Made by a program: the position numbers and the translations under genes
Notes under the pieces: model-generated
Told to the model about the DNA's origin: nothing
Databases searched by the model: none
Seen by the model: the letters and a program-made list of their open reading frames with translations, nothing else
Assembly: GCA_009801085.1 (NCBI GenBank)
Contig: VNWV01000003.1
Location: forward strand, 3,100,001 to 3,164,000
Length of the DNA: 64,000 bases
DNA from: Lasiodiplodia sp. COLG20
Taxonomy: Eukaryota; Ascomycota; Dothideomycetes; Botryosphaeriales; Botryosphaeriaceae
Direction of reading: 5' to 3'
Shown here: piece by piece, positions 47,034 to 57,238 of the stretch
How the letters are laid out: every line of letters begins with the position of its first letter
Numbering within the stretch: position 1 is the first letter of the stretch

Positions 47034-48103
47034 TTCTCAATCCGACTGATGTCCTGGAAGCCGGCGACGTTCAGCAGAATGTCAAAGCCGGCCAGCAGGC
47101 TCTTCATGACATGACGCACCCCCATGATGGAAAGACCCCACACCCACAGCCTCCCAACAAAGACGAACTTTGCCCCGAGCGCTAGCGCCTTGGACACGCC
47201 GCGGACTCCGGAGTCAAACATTATATAAATCTTGTCTCTGGCCGCTGATTAAAGTGACAGATGCGTCCGCTTGGCATTCTTCCCGCTTAAAACGAAGGGA
47301 GAAAACCAAAAGCTCCCCGTCCACAATGCGTTCACAATGCCGTCAACTCCGAGATCCACCGCCTTCCGCGCGTTGTTGACATCTTGGATACAGAACAGCT
47401 TCCCGCCCGAGATTCACATCTTGATGAGCCATCCTATCTTCCCCCACGAGTGTACCCTCCCGTGCCCCACGTTATCGGCGCCCGCCTCGTTCGGTTGCCT
47501 TGCTGCATCACTACCGTCCCCGGCCAGCCCCGTTTGGAAAACCGGGTCACTGGGACCCAGTCCGCGCCGATGCCGTGATAGAAGGCGTAATTGCTGGTAG
47601 CGACACTATCATGAGTTGCCTAGCACAAATTCTCAGCCCTCGTCCGTTCAAGCGTGGCTTTGTCTCAGCTTACCATGTATCAACAGTCGATATGCACGCC
47701 TAAACGCCCGACTCGTACGCGCGTCTCAGCAGCGAGGCCGCCAGCCCATCATCGTGGGGCATGTGCAGCTGGGAGAAGCGTGGACCCTCGCCGTTGGCCT
47801 CGGCCACAGCCTCGATGGGCTGAGAGCCAGTAGGGCAGGTTGAGCTCCTTGGCGACCTTCGCAACAGGCAGCTCATCCGCCGCGTTGCAGATCTTGTTGA
47901 TGCCGATAGGCGCGAAGCCGATGGGTGCCGAGACCTTGCGCCCAAAGATCTCAGCAGCCGTGTCGCGCGCGTTCGTGTCGACGAGTATGCGTGGCACTAT
48001 GCGGTGCCGGTAAAAGGCCTGCCGGCGTGTACGACTGCTCAGCGTGGGACAAGGCGTAGTACCACCCATTCTGAGTCAGCTTCTCCTTGACCAACTCTTC
48101 CAT
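47034..48103 (-). pseudogene. Decayed FMN-dependent alpha-hydroxyacid dehydrogenase (lactate dehydrogenase/oxidase-like)
   Basis: Pieces of one FMN-dependent L-2-hydroxyacid dehydrogenase are found in order but in different frames. They are: an N-terminal piece from ATG 48103 (MEELVKEKLTQNGWYYA); RQAFYRHRIVPRILVDTN and VSAPIGFAPIGINKI; SQPIEAVAEANGEGPRF to SLLRRAYESGV then TAG at 47700-47702; SNYAFYHGIGAD; SGGKLFCI and VNNARKAVDLGVDGIV; and DSGVRG, KALALGAKFVFVGRLW, GVRHVMKSLLAGFDIL at the C-terminus. Breaks look like short deletions: about 14 nt lost after NLPY, one base lost after GIGAD, and the SNHAGRQVDG flavin-site segment lost. C-to-T bias typical of RIP is not obvious. The gene cannot make a full enzyme in any frame. 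No introns are evident within the remnant. Confidence 0.85.
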
Positions 48104-48756
48104 ACTACCCGAGTCTGTTTGGCATTAGTTGGGTTTCGTGAATGCTTGCGGAGAGAGGTTTAGGTCCTCGTTGCTTTCTCAGAAATATTCGCATTGGTAC
48201 GGCGCCCATTGCGGCGTGGTTCTGGTGGTCTCATTCGGACCGTTGGCGTCCATTGTTGTACAGAAAGCAAGTCTACAGAATAGGGTCTCAGTGGCGTTCT
48301 GCAGTCAACAGGCCGCGACCGGTAGTGATGTAGCAGCAGCACTCCTACCCAAGACGACAGCTCATATAAAAAATGCAATGTATCAGTCCTCTTGCGTAAA
48401 TTACCATCATTAATCCACATCCCGTCTCTACCGTTTCATTAGCCCCTGATAAATGCACGCGCATGAAAATGCGGTGCCGGATAACGAGAGGCGAGAGTGA
48501 TATCATAGCCCCCCGGAAGATAACCGCGCTAGCGAAAGCTTGACGTGAGCAAGAAACGTACCTCTCCACCGACGTCAGACCCTGAACTACGATCATTTGC
48601 GTCTGCAGGTAGTGGCTAAGCAGGAAAATCTTTTGTTGTCGCAGAGAACTTTGCCCAGTGACGCGCTCCATTTAGCAGAGCGCATGAAGACTAGGTTGAG
48701 TCGATTGCCACTGTCCTGTTGAGTTCTGCTTGCTTGCTTTTACTTATTTTTACAGT

Positions 48757-48782
48757 CCCCTCTCGCAGCCGATGGCTAGCGT

Positions 48783-48817
<35 letters not shown>

Positions 48818-48991
48818 TTGAAGTTATCGTCCAGACGTGTATGTAGAAAGTTTAATCCGACATTCTCGTCCGGACGGTAGCTTCAACTACCCACATATGT
48901 TATTTTTCTAAGGCAATGCTGGGGGCGTAGTTACGCTGTGTTCTAGAGCCCTGCTATTCTTCGCGCTAGCCATCGGCTGCAGCACCCCTCT
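48757..48991. repeat. 17-bp inverted repeat enclosing a T33 tract, flanked by CCCCTCT direct repeats
   Basis: GCAGCCGATGGCTAGCG (48765-48781) is repeated in perfect inverted orientation at 48964-48980. The 182 bp between them begin with a T33 run (48784-48816). A 7-bp direct repeat CCCCTCT lies just outside each arm (48757-48763, 1 bp away; 48985-48991, 4 bp away). The layout resembles a small non-autonomous element with terminal inverted repeats and target-site duplication, but the spacing is imperfect and no transposase is present. A chance inverted repeat is possible. Confidence 0.5.
48784..48816. repeat. T33 homopolymer
   Basis: Thirty-three consecutive T, by far the longest homopolymer in the window (others are 13-17). 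It could be the poly(A) tail trace of a retroposed sequence on the minus strand, or slippage. Confidence 0.95.
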
Positions 48992-49377
48992 GTACTTGGC
49001 TAGCACTGCGGGAAATAAACTTAGGCGAGATGCTTGAACTGCTGCAATGATAGATTTCTCCGGTTATGCCCTCGCTTCTGTACATACACGCACACCTATT
49101 GGCCTCTATTTCCCTGGGTTCTGGTGTCTCTACCGCCTCTGGTGTACCAGACGCCATGTACAATGCATCGTATGCCCCCATTTACCAGAGTCCATCATGC
49201 TCCTCTATGTCATGCAGAACGTCGTAATCCGTGGGAACGTTTCGTCGGAAGCATCTTTGCACCACCCTGGTCACACCTTCGTTACAGCTGGAAAATATTC
49301 AAGTCAGATGGCACTGTTGCTGCAAGCCTCTCTACTGGACCATTAGATCTTCCATGATCTTTTATTATGCCAGCTTT

Positions 49378-50670
49378 TCAAGGCAGGGTCCAGAGCTTGA
49401 CCTCGCCATCATCACCTGTGCTGATAATGACCTCTTCATCCTCCGACTTCCTTCCTTTATCGCTCCGCGGCGCCCATGTAACGTGGTTGATCTCGAAGAC
49501 GTCGTGTGCACCTTCCGTCTCGGCGATGACAACCCATTCGGTCAAGGACTGAGCCTTCTGCTCGTCACCATCAACAAGTGCCGTGTTGTTTCTCCACTGC
49601 TCCTTGTACACAACGATTTTCCCATCACTGCCCGTACTGGCGATGAGGCCCGACTTCTTACTCCAGCTGATCGAGTAAATGGCACGATCATGCCTCTTGG
49701 GCAGCACAGCCTCCTGCACCCAGTCCTCCTCGATGCTGTTTGTGCGCAGGATGCTCGGCATCCCATTCCTACCCGCCTCCTGCCCGGCGCCGTCCTTGGG
49801 CACCTTCTTCCACACTCTGACGGTCAAGTCGTCCGAGCAAGATGCCAGCCTGCTCCCAGACATAACTCTCTCCTGCAACAGCTTTGCTCTCTCAGCCTTC
49901 ACTTCCTCCTGCGGCTCTCCTTCCTCAATCTGCAATCCCGACACCTCCACCGCCTCGAAATCCACGCCCCAAACCGTCGCCTCATGACCAACGAGACACG
50001 CCACGGCCGTCCAATCGTCCACGTCCTCACGATACAACCTAACGGTATCGTCATAGCTGGAGCTGGCCAGCAGATCCTCCGAGGGGTGCCATACGACACA
50101 CTTGACATCGGCCTCATGCTCCTGCAGCACCGCGATCGTCTCGAAATTATCGTCCTCGACCTCCTCCCACACCCACACGCTCTTGTCCCTGCTGCACGTC
50201 GCCAGAAACTGCCCGCTGGCCGACCACGCGACGCTCTTGATCTCGCTCTCGTGGCCGTCGAGGATCACGCTGAACCTCCAGTCCTCATCGTCCTCCTCCT
50301 CGTCCTCGCCGGCAGCAGCAGCGACGTCGATCTCGGCCCGCACGACGCCGGACATGCCGCCCTCCCACTTCCGCCAGATGCCCGCGCTCGCGTCGAAGCT
50401 GCCCGTCGCCAGCACGCTCTCTCCCGCTCCGTTGTTGGGCTTCCACGCGCACGCCCGCACCGACCGCTTGTGCCCGCCCGCTACCGTTGACGCCAGCGCG
50501 AACGACGTCAGGCTGTACACCCGCACCGTCTTGTCCGATGAAGCCGTCGCGACGACTGGCAGGGACGGGTGCGGCGCCGTCATCCACGTGCGCGCCGAGC
50601 TGGCGGGCGTGAGCGTTGCGAGGGGTTGGAGAATTGGCGGAGGAGTGGTATCCGTCGTGGAGGAAGGCAT
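49378..50670 (-). CDS. CIA1: Cytosolic iron-sulfur protein assembly protein CIA1 (WD40)
   Basis: A single exon of 430 residues from ATG 50670 (MPSSTTDTTPPP). A seven-bladed WD40 propeller of the CIA targeting complex, which passes Fe-S clusters to cytosolic and nuclear apoproteins. Repeats are easily followed: VVATASSDKTVRVY, VLATGSFDASAGIW, LATCSRDKSVWVWE, LLASSSYDDTVRLY, RLASCSDDLTVRVW, LIASTGSDGKIVVY and VIISTGDDGEVKLW. The order and the HESEIKSVAWSASGQFLATCSRDKSVWVWE block are Cia1 hallmarks. Two insertions are fungal-type: an acidic loop (AAAAGEDEEEDDEDW) in blade 2-3 and Glu-rich loops near residues 235-260 and 330-345. No intron. Tandem to the MHYT gene on the same strand. Confidence 0.92.
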   Translation of the reverse strand: MPSSTTDTTPPPILQPLATLTPASSARTWMTAPHPSLPVVATASSDKTVRVYSLTSFALASTVAGGHKRSVRACAWKPNNGAGESVLATGSFDASAGIWRKWEGGMSGVVRAEIDVAAAAGEDEEEDDEDWRFSVILDGHESEIKSVAWSASGQFLATCSRDKSVWVWEEVEDDNFETIAVLQEHEADVKCVVWHPSEDLLASSSYDDTVRLYREDVDDWTAVACLVGHEATVWGVDFEAVEVSGLQIEEGEPQEEVKAERAKLLQERVMSGSRLASCSDDLTVRVWKKVPKDGAGQEAGRNGMPSILRTNSIEEDWVQEAVLPKRHDRAIYSISWSKKSGLIASTGSDGKIVVYKEQWRNNTALVDGDEQKAQSLTEWVVIAETEGAHDVFEINHVTWAPRSDKGRKSEDEEVIISTGDDGEVKLWTLP

Positions 50671-52112
50671 TGCTGTGGTTGTTGTTGTGGCAGTGGTGGC
50701 GATTCGTCGTGTCGATACACACACAAGGGTCGAAGGAGGCGTGGAGAGTCGTGCGGACGAACGAATGAGGAAGGGGATAAAAGGCTTTGCGTATGTACGA
50801 AACCTGAGCGGTCGTGTGTCGCTATCTGCGGTCGTTGGCGTCGGTGGAGGTTCGAATGTTCGGGTTGGGTGGTAGGTTTGTATCGCGCTCTTGTCTCGAA
50901 TACGCCCCGCTTGAGGAAAGAAAAGAACTCAAAGCCAGTCGAAAGGCGGGGGACAAGCTACGAGGAGCACGCAGTCAATTGCTCTTTCGTACAACAGCCG
51001 AGTTCGTCCGAAGAAGTGACTACCAAAAACCTTGTTGCTGCAGTCGCAAAGAAGTGGCGAGGATTTGTGACTCGAGGTTGACGGGGAGCGGGCAACAGGA
51101 CGCGGGGCAGAGTTGTTGTTGCGCGAACGATAAATAAATTGAACGACGTCGATTACCTAGCGCGTACCTAAGCGTCATTGCGCGAAAAAAAAGCCGAAAG
51201 GCAGAGCGGAAGGCGGCGCATCGGCTTCGCGGCGCCCACTGCGTCCTTTTGCCAATCAGACGCCTAGATAAGGCTAAAACAGAGTCAATTCGCACCTCCC
51301 CGCCTTCCTCATTATCCTCCGAAATGGCAACTCCTCTCAGCATCCTATGCTGCGTGACAATCGATCGTTGGTCTGGCAACACGCACCAATGGGTACAACA
51401 CATAACATGGAAAGCTCGAGCTCAGCCCTGATTTGGTCAATATCATCCATTAGAAAGACGTACCATCGTTCATTGCGATATATTAGAAGATTGATTCTTA
51501 TTCGAAGCTAAAGGAGCAGCAGCTATCTTTATGCATGCAATGATGGGTATCCGTTTCATCGATGAAGGCCGAGAACTTTCTTTTCTCCAGTTATCCCCCC
51601 GGTTTTGAAAAAGAGAATATAAAAGAGGGCAGCACCCTGTTCCTGTCCCAAAATGAACCTGTACGCCCATATTCCATCCACACCCATTTTTCTTTGCAAA
51701 TCGTAATATTAAAGACCAGAGAAAACGAGAAAGTCGAAGCTATTATAGCAATCGAAGAGGAAGAAGCAAGATTGGGAAAATGGACCGAACCGACCCTTGC
51801 TATACGCGAGAAGAAAAGAAAGCCACGTCATCTCTGGTGGCTGAAGACCGGTTAACCTAGCCGAAATAAATAGGTTGCCGAACGGATCAGACTTGCAACT
51901 AAAGAAAAGGAAACGCAGGAGCTCTATCAAGATTTGAGCGCAGAGATAAGGAAGTTGGTAATGTCGAGAACAGAAAAAAAGGTGCGTAGGCTCATGTCCG
52001 GAGTGTTATGAACGTAGCTCCTAAAGAATTGCTCCTCCAGCGGTATGATCCAGAGTGTTGGTCTAACAAGCTAGGGATAAGCAAGGATGGACGTCGGGGA
52101 GCACGCATGGTT
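50671..52112. other. Intergenic, CIA1 promoter and MHYT gene 3' flank
   Basis: This 1.44 kb interval has GT/GGT-rich sequence near the CIA1 start (50680-50880) and AT-richer, A-rich sequence at 51590-52000. No gene or RNA recognised. Confidence 0.5.
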
Positions 52113-54914
52113 CTACGAGCGCCTCCACTTGGTGCTCGTAATTTCAAACAGCTCATCCGCGAATGTCTCCTCCTCCTTGCCTCCCTGACCAGCCTCGGAC
52201 CGGATTCCCAGCTCTGTCAGCTCCATAACTGAATCTTCTTTCCCGCCATCGTCGATGCGAATGTCCTGGCTAACCATAATGCCGCCGAGACCGCCGCCAT
52301 TATTACCGAAGGGGACACTGAGGCTATGGTTGCGGTGGCGATCGCGCTCACAGGTCTCAGCAGAAACGCGCTTCAGCATGTCATCCATTGAGACCAGCTC
52401 GCGCTCAGACGCGCTGTCAGGCTGGAGCCCGCTGTCCCTTCGTGAATTCGCCCCGGACATGCCACCCAACCACGACTTGAAGCCACCCGACTTTGATTTG
52501 TTTCCTCCGCCTGGGCTGCTGCGCCCACTGCGATTACCAAAGCGGGGCATGCCGCTGCTTTGGCGCGACAGAGGGAGCGATGAGCTAATCGAAGTGACTT
52601 TGCTGACCTTATGCCCGTTATCTTTCTGTTGCTGGGCACGAATCTCGTTGAACTCGCGGTGGATGCTGTGTGCAAGGACGGCGTGATCAGGCGAACCACG
52701 GTGAACGTGTTGACGGCAGCGGAAGAAGCTAAGTGGGGTGTACATGAGGTTTGCAGACTTGATCGAAGATATGTGTACGTCCGGAATAATGCAGAAAGCG
52801 AAGATGGTCCCGGGACGTGGAGTGCCAACTGTGTAGTCTCGAAGGGGACGTTCTGAGAAAAGCGCTGACCGGAAGAATTGCTCTGGGACCAGTTGTTGTA
52901 GCTGAGTGATTCCATCGCGGACTTTTTCAGCGAATGCAGCCTCCTCGTCGCTCCAAAACCTTTTCGTCTTTTGCGTGTTGAGACCACTGCTCAGGAAGCG
53001 TAAACAGTCGGCGATCGAGAGATTTCTCATCTGAACAAAGAATGAAAGCATAAAATCGGTGGGCGGGTCCTCCGAGATGTTGACCTTGGGAAGATGATAC
53101 GGCTCCTCCTTCGGTACCAGAACGTCCCAGCTGCCGGTCGAAGGTTTCAATGCCGGCCTCATCGCGAAGAAAGCCAGCCAAGTGCCAGGGTTCGCCAGTC
53201 CATCCTGGCGGGAGTTGTACTTGCGAAGGCGCTCCACCGTCCTGTTAAGCTCCAAGCGCGAAACCTGCATGCTTCGAGAAAGCATGTCGCCGACTTGGTC
53301 AATCGTTGCCCATCTGTAGCCGCTAGCGATGAGGTCCGCACACTCCTCTTTCTTTTGTAATTGGCGGACGACAAACATCAACTGGCCTCGTCCGAACAAT
53401 GCAGGAGCAGGAATCGTCAGACCTACAGCTGCCTCGACATCTTCAGATGGTGACTTGGAAGACCGCCGAACTGTCTTTGTTTTCACCTCGGCAGCCGTGG
53501 TTCCAGTCATTAGTATGTCTTCCCAGAGAGTACCGAGATTTTGGATGTTGGTCCCCATATTGGACGCCAGCTCTGCTGCAGCAACACAGAAGTGCTCACG
53601 GAAGATGACAGAGTAGTCGACTTCAGGCAGTGGTCCATCTTTTTCCTGGGGCGAGCCCTTTCCGCGGCTGGCCGGGGTTGAAGGGTCTCTCAAGCTTCCT
53701 ACAGCGCGAAGGTGTTGCCTCATGATACCGACAAGCTCCGCTACGCTATCCCAGTTGTGTGTTACGCGGAAAATCCATTGGAAAACGGGATGAGCCACGT
53801 TGAACTCGTCGTTGAAAGACTGGAAGATCTGTTAACAATCGAGGATACTCTTGTTTGATAAAGCAGATGACCAGAGAGCACTTACGCGTTGGTTATACTT
53901 CCTGGTGATCTTCTGGCATGGGAGAAGACCCTCCTGCGTTACCAGGATCTTGCCGTCTAGATCAAATGTAGCTGACGCGAGCACGACATGCTGAGCGCGG
54001 TCCGCCAGTTGCTTGCGGCGACGAGAAGTCAACCACAAGAGAAGGAAGCATACGAACAAGGCAGCAACACACTAGGCTCTGTCAGCACAAGGTCCATTCC
54101 CCACCCGATACTGTACTCACTAGGAAGATTGCAACAATCATGTTGTTATTCCTGAACCGCTCATCTCCGCGGTAGAACTGCTTTAGCTTGTACTTGGTAC
54201 CAGCAGCAGCCGTCCAGTGCATGCCGCAGACGGCAGTGGCGAGGATCGCGGCGACCGGAATGCGCCGGGCCCAGGTGTTGATCCATTGCTCCTTCTGATG
54301 GAAGAACAAGGTGATAGCAACATAGCAGGAGAATGTTGCAATTAGCGCAGCACCGATGATGTGCCGATAATCGTTCTGCAAGCTGTAGGTGGTGGTTCCG
54401 AGGTTTCCGATGTAGTGCATGCCCACAATGGCCAGACCGGCGAATATGCCAGTTATGCCAAGCGAGAGGTACAGACTACGCGCGGTGCGATTGAAGCGCT
54501 CGGCAACAGCGAAACCAAGGAAAAGGAAGATGACGGGAAGGAAGACAGAGAGCGCAGTGAAGCCCGGGCTGTAGTACAGTTGAATCTCCTTGGAGCCGTC
54601 ACCTAGCTCAATTGCGCGGTTGCCGACGAAGTGCATACACCAGATACCGACCACGCCGAACGAGATAGAACAAGCTCCGAGTTGTAACCTGGACTCGGCA
54701 TCAGCAGCCGTTCCATCCAGAATGATCTTTATGCATGTGGAAAGAAAGAGTGTCGCACGTACCAGTTGCGCCAGCCTTGGCCAGAGCCGCGACGATGAAG
54801 CAGCTCAACGGTGGCAGTCGAGCCCACGAAACTGACGAACCAAGATGCCACGATGATCCACGGGTCGACATGGAACGGAATCATGTCGCCGACGACATAG
54901 TCGGAATGCGCCAT
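52113..54914 (-). CDS. MHYT-domain integral membrane sensor protein
   Basis: Four exons, 54763-54914, 54121-54688, 53886-54071 and 52113-53828, encode 873 residues. The first ~290 residues are a multi-pass membrane domain with three MHYT-type motifs at membrane edges: CMHF (68-71), GMHY (140-143) and GMHW (206-209), each with the Met-His pair proposed to bind copper in bacterial MHYT proteins. About seven spans end with ALFVCFLLLWL followed by a positive stop (TSRRRK). The cytoplasmic half contains a PAS-like start (HVVLASATFDLDGKILVTQEGLLP) and a long region conserved in fungal MHYT proteins (e.g. EVDYSVIFREHFCVAAAELA). A Ser/Gly-rich tail ends in ITSTKWRRS. Bacterial relatives are sensors with GGDEF/EAL outputs; none is present here. 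Its fungal role is unknown to me; sensing is inference. Confidence 0.9.
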
Positions 54915-57238
54915 GGTGTGTCCAGGGACCTTGTATCCAGGGCGTAGTTATACGGACGAGGATAGCGGATGTCAAGGAAAGTTGGTGCAGAGCAAGGTCA
55001 GAGTGCGTCCATAAGGTGGGTTTCAGGAAGACCCAGCTTGGGAGGTTCTCGGATCACGTCTTTGTCGGTGGGTTTAGCAAAGATGAAGTGCCGGTGAGGT
55101 CGGAAGGTGAAGTGAAGTGAAAGACCGGTCTTGCCCCCACTTTTCGCCCGCCGACAAGGGTTGGTGTAATCCTGAATGACTGTTTAGGTGATGCTTCTCA
55201 CTATGGTGAAGATAAGCACGGAGAGCTGCAGTCGTGCGTAAGATGCGTGGCGGACGGTGGTGATATTCGTTTGTCGGCCCCCGTTTGTGCTACACACGTG
55301 CTTTGCCCGCAGCCAGAACCAGTGGCGCAAGAATTGGCAGGCGCCCAGAAACGCTTGCAAGCGAGACGCGAGATGCGAGACTAGCTGGTGTCGATGGTGG
55401 ATCCGCACACTGGTAGAGGTTGAAAACAGAGTGTGAGGGCGGCGGCGGCGCGTTGCGCAGGTGAATCCGGGGGTTCGCAGACGGCAATGATCGAGAATAA
55501 CTTCCTGCAGGGCGGAGCCGAAGGGAAAACGAAGTGAGTGAGCGGCGAGGTGGTGCGAATTAAAACAGGCGGAGACGGTTGGTCACACAACGGGACGTAT
55601 GGGTGGAGCAGAGCGGTCCAGGGTGGGTACAGCCCAGTCAGCCAGCGCGCTTCTTGCGCCCTTGCACAGCAGGGAAATGCTCACAGCAGCGGATGCGCCG
55701 TATCGATGCAGACAGAGGTGTGCTACATAGGAGAGGCGAGAGTAAGAGGTAGTCAGCGCGTGATGAGCGAGCTGCCCATAACTCGGACTGGGCGGGCAGT
55801 GCAGCTGGTCGTCCTTGCATTGCATTTGAGCCACCGTTGCGCTGGGCATGGGTAAGTGGTACCGCAGGGCTCGCTGCGAAATTGAGGCACATACTTGGAC
55901 GCTGACGTTTGCGCCGGTGGTCCTGGTCCTAGTCCGCTGCGGCGCCGGCTTGCCATGGGCTCTCGCTGCTTGCGTGCCTGGCCAACACTCGTGCCCACAA
56001 CGGAGGCGATGGATCAGCGGCTGGGGCCGCGGCGCTCAGCTGGCTCCCCGGCGCCCGCCGTCGAGGCTGCGCCTGGCGGCTGGCTGGTAGGCCCCGGCGC
56101 AGGCTGCAGGCGCGTTGGAAGGGGAAGTGCCTCCGCACATCTCGGCTTGTGCGAAGGGGCGGCCGCAGAGGTGCGCGTTGCACAACGTCGCACACGGCTC
56201 CCAGAGCCCTGCTTGGGATTGCCAGACACGCCTGCAGGGCACCGCCAGGAATGGCCGCTGCCCGCCCAACTTGTCTTGCTCCTTGGGATCGCCTGTTGTG
56301 GCAGAGCGCGCTCTGCCAGGTCCGGCTATGAAGTGCTTTCTGGGCTGAGGCCCTGGCGCCGACCCGCCCGGCACGACGCGCGACCGGGAACTCTGCCAGC
56401 GATCCCGCCGATCCGGCAGCCATCAATCTGACGTGCAGCCCAAGCGAGCGCACTGGCGGCTGCCTGGCCCGGCGCGCAGCTCTTCCATGCAACCCTGCTC
56501 GATACTACGGCGTTCCACTGGCTGGCCTCTCCCGTCTCTCGGCAACTCATTCCTGTCCGGCCATTGGCGCTGGCGAGATGTGGCACTCAGCCATCCAAGC
56601 TGCCAGATGAACTGTGGATCTCCCGTCTCTAACTTCATCTGGCGCTCTCTCCCGTCAAAGCTCCAGTGGAAGTACGCCCGACGGCCCTGCGGTTTCTAGC
56701 CGTTCAAAAGCCGATGGAGAAATCCGGCCCCAACATCATCAACACCTCGCCTAATTGCTGCAATATTGTCTTTTGCCGTGCCGTCCTCCAGGAACGCAAT
56801 TCAAGCCAGCCTCTTCCGCTTCCATCAATCGTGGCGGCTATGTGGACCTGGCCGGGTCATCCTGTATGCCTTGCCGTTCCGTGCCGTCATCACCAGCTGC
56901 AATGACTGTTTACTTTCGTACACCAAAATTTGTTGAACCGAATTTGAGCCCTATCGTTCCGCTGACGGAGCTGGCTCCATACTGCTTGCTTTCGGAAAAT
57001 ATGATTTTTCTTCTTCTTTGCTCTGTTGTCTTTATTATTGCCACTTCGAGCGCCACACCCTGTCACAATCCCCTCGATGAGTCAAGGATCACAGAGGTCG
57101 CTCGCTTTTCCAGTAGTGACCGACGTGGGACAATGAATCCAGAAAATATGAAACATGAGGCTGCTGTATCAGGGGTCAGTCCGTCGAAATGTGATGCGAG
57201 ACGATGTCGTTTGCAGCCTAGGTTCAATTCTCTTTCCC
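54915..57238. other. Large intergenic region with GC-rich core
   Basis: This 2.3 kb interval contains the MHYT promoter on the left. From about 55580 to 56700 GC is high and both strands are open in several frames (up to 187 codons), but the translations are Arg/Ala/Pro-rich with no motif, as expected for GC-rich non-coding DNA. The right part (56700-57238) is AT-richer. No rRNA, tRNA or transposase recognised. Confidence 0.45.

Larger units (their letters stand above)
48104..49377. other. Intergenic with poly-T inverted-repeat structure
   Basis: This 1.27 kb interval upstream of the pseudogene holds no coding frame I can support. It contains a T33 tract and a 17-bp inverted repeat (see separate entry). 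The right end is the 3' flank of CIA1. Confidence 0.5.

Noticed and set aside
47034..48103. RIP as the cause of pseudogene decay
   Set aside because: Breaks are mostly short deletions and frameshifts; surviving codons are GC-rich and not enriched for TpA, so RIP is not supported by eye.
50848..50866. GGTTCGAATG sequence resembling a tRNA T-loop
   Set aside because: No matching acceptor, D or anticodon stems could be folded around it.
55895..56492. Overlapping open frames of 178 and 187 codons on opposite strands
   Set aside because: Both are Arg/Ala/Pro-rich translations of GC-rich DNA with no motif; open in several frames because stops are rare at high GC.
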